From Ostrinia nubilalis (Eukaryota > Arthropoda > Insecta > Lepidoptera > Crambidae), in NCBI RefSeq assembly GCF_963855985.1, contig NC_087099.1:8710001-8774000 (forward strand): a stretch of 64,000 nt of DNA, given 5' to 3'. The translations under genes and the position numbers were made by a program. Below, in pieces: positions 61,987-64,000 of this stretch. Each line of letters opens with the position of its first letter. The stretch's first letter is position 1. The notes below the pieces were generated by a model. It did not search any database and was not told the origin of the DNA. It saw only the letters and a program-made list of their open reading frames with translations.

Positions 61987-64000
61987 TTTAAAAAATCTTT
62001 TTTTCAGGCACAATTCCAAACTTTGAAAATATTTTTATAACACATTGACTTGACATCAAATTAGCATCAACGTATTTTAATACAAACATAAGTACAACTT
62101 GTATTTAATCGCGTGGAAATTTTTCAGAATCTTCATGTTATCGAAAGTACCTACTTACATGTTACAAGTAGGTCGGTTGTACCGCGCGTGTATCAGATGA
62201 CCATTATTTCCAACCTTACAGTTTTTGCGAGTAAGTAATTCGGCCCGGAGCCATTGGTGGCATTTCACTGGTCGGAATAAAACATTTAACATGTGACCCA
62301 GTATGGCTGGAAGAGACCATAGTAGGTACAACAGGGAAGGGTAGAAACAAAAATAATGTTTTGTCTTTAGGGAAGTGGAGTTACTTTGGATTTGAAATAC
62401 TTGTCAGGCAACCATTTGATTTCCATCCAGAATCATTCGATCAGATGAATCGACTGAAGATGTCCATCAAAGTCAACAAAACTAAAAATTTTACATGGAA
62501 AAGACTACCTATTATAATTTTTGAGAATAGTTTCAGGGTCCTTCAAATAGAAAATTATTCACCCAAAAACGTACACAAAGAGAAAAATGTCTCATTTCAA
62601 AGAAAAATTTATATGCCCCACGGAGTACGCACTTTATCACTTTGGTGTGAGGTCTAAAATCAAAGTTCAGTGGGAAATTAGGTCTTATCCAGTGTATATT
62701 CTGAGATCCAGGATCAACTCGGTTCGGTCACGTCCTGAAGTGCGGAGCGCTGTACCGCGCAACCGCCACTCCACAGTAAAAAGACCCGCCATTCTCTATT
62801 TGAATAATATATTGCAACTCTTTTAATTCTTTGTTACTGCAGTGAGTGAAGATGTGGAGTTTGATTGCTTAATTGTTTTTACTTTTGTGGCGATTTAGAG
62901 GTTTGACTTTATGTTACTTTCAGTGCGTATTCTGGCCAATAAAATTGAGATTATAACTCTTATTGTCAATGTGATTGCTGAATTACCACAATACATTTTT
63001 GAAGTGAGGTTTTTCCATAGAAAATTATTTTCTATAATTTCATTGGATTAGTGAACGGGGCCATCCATCTGGTGGAGTGATATTAATTCCTCCCCTCATC
63101 TAATATGTGTCTCATAATGCTTGTGCCATACTAATAAATGTAATAAAGTTCTTCACATTATAGTCTTACACTTTAGTGTTAAGTTAATCGTCTTCAAAGA
63201 TATGAATTATTTCAAAACTTTTAAGGACCGAATTGCTTTGTAATACAAGAAAAAATATGCGATTTCTTTCGCCAAATCAAAAGTTCTAACGATTTACCAT
63301 TGTTATCTGAAAGAAGCCCAAATTAATACTCGTTTTCCAATAAAACCGAACATTTACAGAGTAAGAATGTGTCTTTTGTTAAGAATTAACAAGTCTAGAC
63401 ACAAAAACGCAGTCTACCATTTAAATTGGAAATTCAATAACACGTAGAGCAGACAATAAACGAAGCCGAAGACGTGGGGCATCATAAATAAAAGGCTTGA
63501 GTATAAAAGTGTTCTTTATGAAGTGTCGCCGCAGTCGGCCGGCTGGCGTTGATACCTATTTGAGAGTCCTGTAATATTGGACCGAGCTTGGCCGCACTGG
63601 CCTATCGATATCGACAAACTTGTTTCAGCCGTCATAAAAATCAAGTTAACTTCGGAATTCCATTAGATTTTTTTAACAAATCTTTTCAACATAGATCGTA
63701 ATTTAGTATTAAAATTGGCAGGTTTTCAGTACTCGGATATTAAAATACGGCATGTATTTAAATGATCTTTTTAAATTAGCAAAAACGGCAAATAAAAAAA
63801 TCTAAATGGTCATCTATTTTAATGATTGATCCTCTTTCTTTGAGACATAAAATAAATGAAATCGATCGATATTTTAACCTCTTTTGATATACGCAAAATT
63901 TTTTTGAGATGTAACAATTAAATCTGATCGTTACTTGTCGGTCCTCAAAAATAAGAGAAATGAGCACCAAATATTCAATATTGTGATACTTTTTTAAATA
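61987..64000. other. Non-coding stretch to the window end
   Basis: AT-rich with a GC-rich patch at 62695-62790. Open frames at 62361-62826 have no recognisable domain or splice context. Confidence 0.4.

Noticed and set aside
1..64000. CRISPR array, bacterial operon or integrated prokaryotic DNA
   Set aside because: No regular spacer-repeat pattern and no intronless bacterial-type gene runs; all coding sequence is intron-split eukaryotic or retroelement.

Overview
The window is AT-rich nuclear DNA of an insect, most likely a moth or butterfly. The host genes have short phase-conserved exons and small AT-rich introns. The repeats are lepidopteran in style: RTE-type LINE tails with the SVGRPP...LVKVAG...VQQWTSF ending, tRNA-headed SINE-like pieces, (ACAG)n/(TCTG)n-carrying short elements, many MITEs, and a short run of CCTAA units, the insect telomeric unit. 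The species call is inference.

Gene-rich left part (1-18,252). Three related DEAD-box RNA helicase loci of the DDX18/pitchoune family lie within 14 kb in alternating orientation. (1) A 3' part of a copy, + strand, 592-2,624, that probably continues off the left edge. (2) A complete 11-exon canonical DDX18, - strand, 10,109-3,212, 610 codons. (3) A complete 9-exon shorter paralogue, + strand, 11,565-14,329, 486 codons, lacking the lysine-rich N-terminus. Exon lengths and phases are shared, so the copies arose by DNA duplication, not retroposition. The two full genes are divergent. Their 1.45-kb spacer holds a CACGTG E-box 49 bp upstream of the canonical ATG, a 709-bp hAT-type MITE with an 8-bp target duplication, and a TATCGATA (DRE-like) palindrome. 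Convergent with copy 3 is a BTB/POZ transcription-factor-like gene (- strand, 18,252-14,656). Three common exons can splice in the same phase to either of two terminal exons: one with a FLYWCH zinc finger, one with the cysteine-rich C-terminal domain of piggyBac transposases. Both domains are of transposon type.

Right part (18.3-64 kb). I find no convincing host protein gene. It is a gene-poor intergenic region or a very long intron, broken up by mobile elements and tandem duplications: RTE fragments (19.6, 28.15, 41.6, 46.2-47.3, 49.5 kb); a 1.09-kb element with GGGTCATTCCA ends (21.65-22.74 kb); 213-bp tandem repeats (27.1-27.8 kb); a 2.8-kb fold-back element with 690-bp arms, an 8-bp target duplication and a nested TA-flanked MITE (29.07-31.86 kb); a near-perfect 390-bp tandem duplication (42.5-43.3 kb); a 2.9-kb element with about ten GGAATTGAG-type boxes (45.7-48.6 kb); a 5'-truncated Jockey/CR1-type LINE with an intact 379-codon reverse-transcriptase ORF (55.2-56.8 kb); and two 1.1-kb palindromic TA-flanked elements in opposite orientation (56.9-58.0 and 60.9-62.0 kb).

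All calls are by eye from the sequence and remembered family motifs. Exon joins were checked for GT-AG borders and reading phase. No database search was run.
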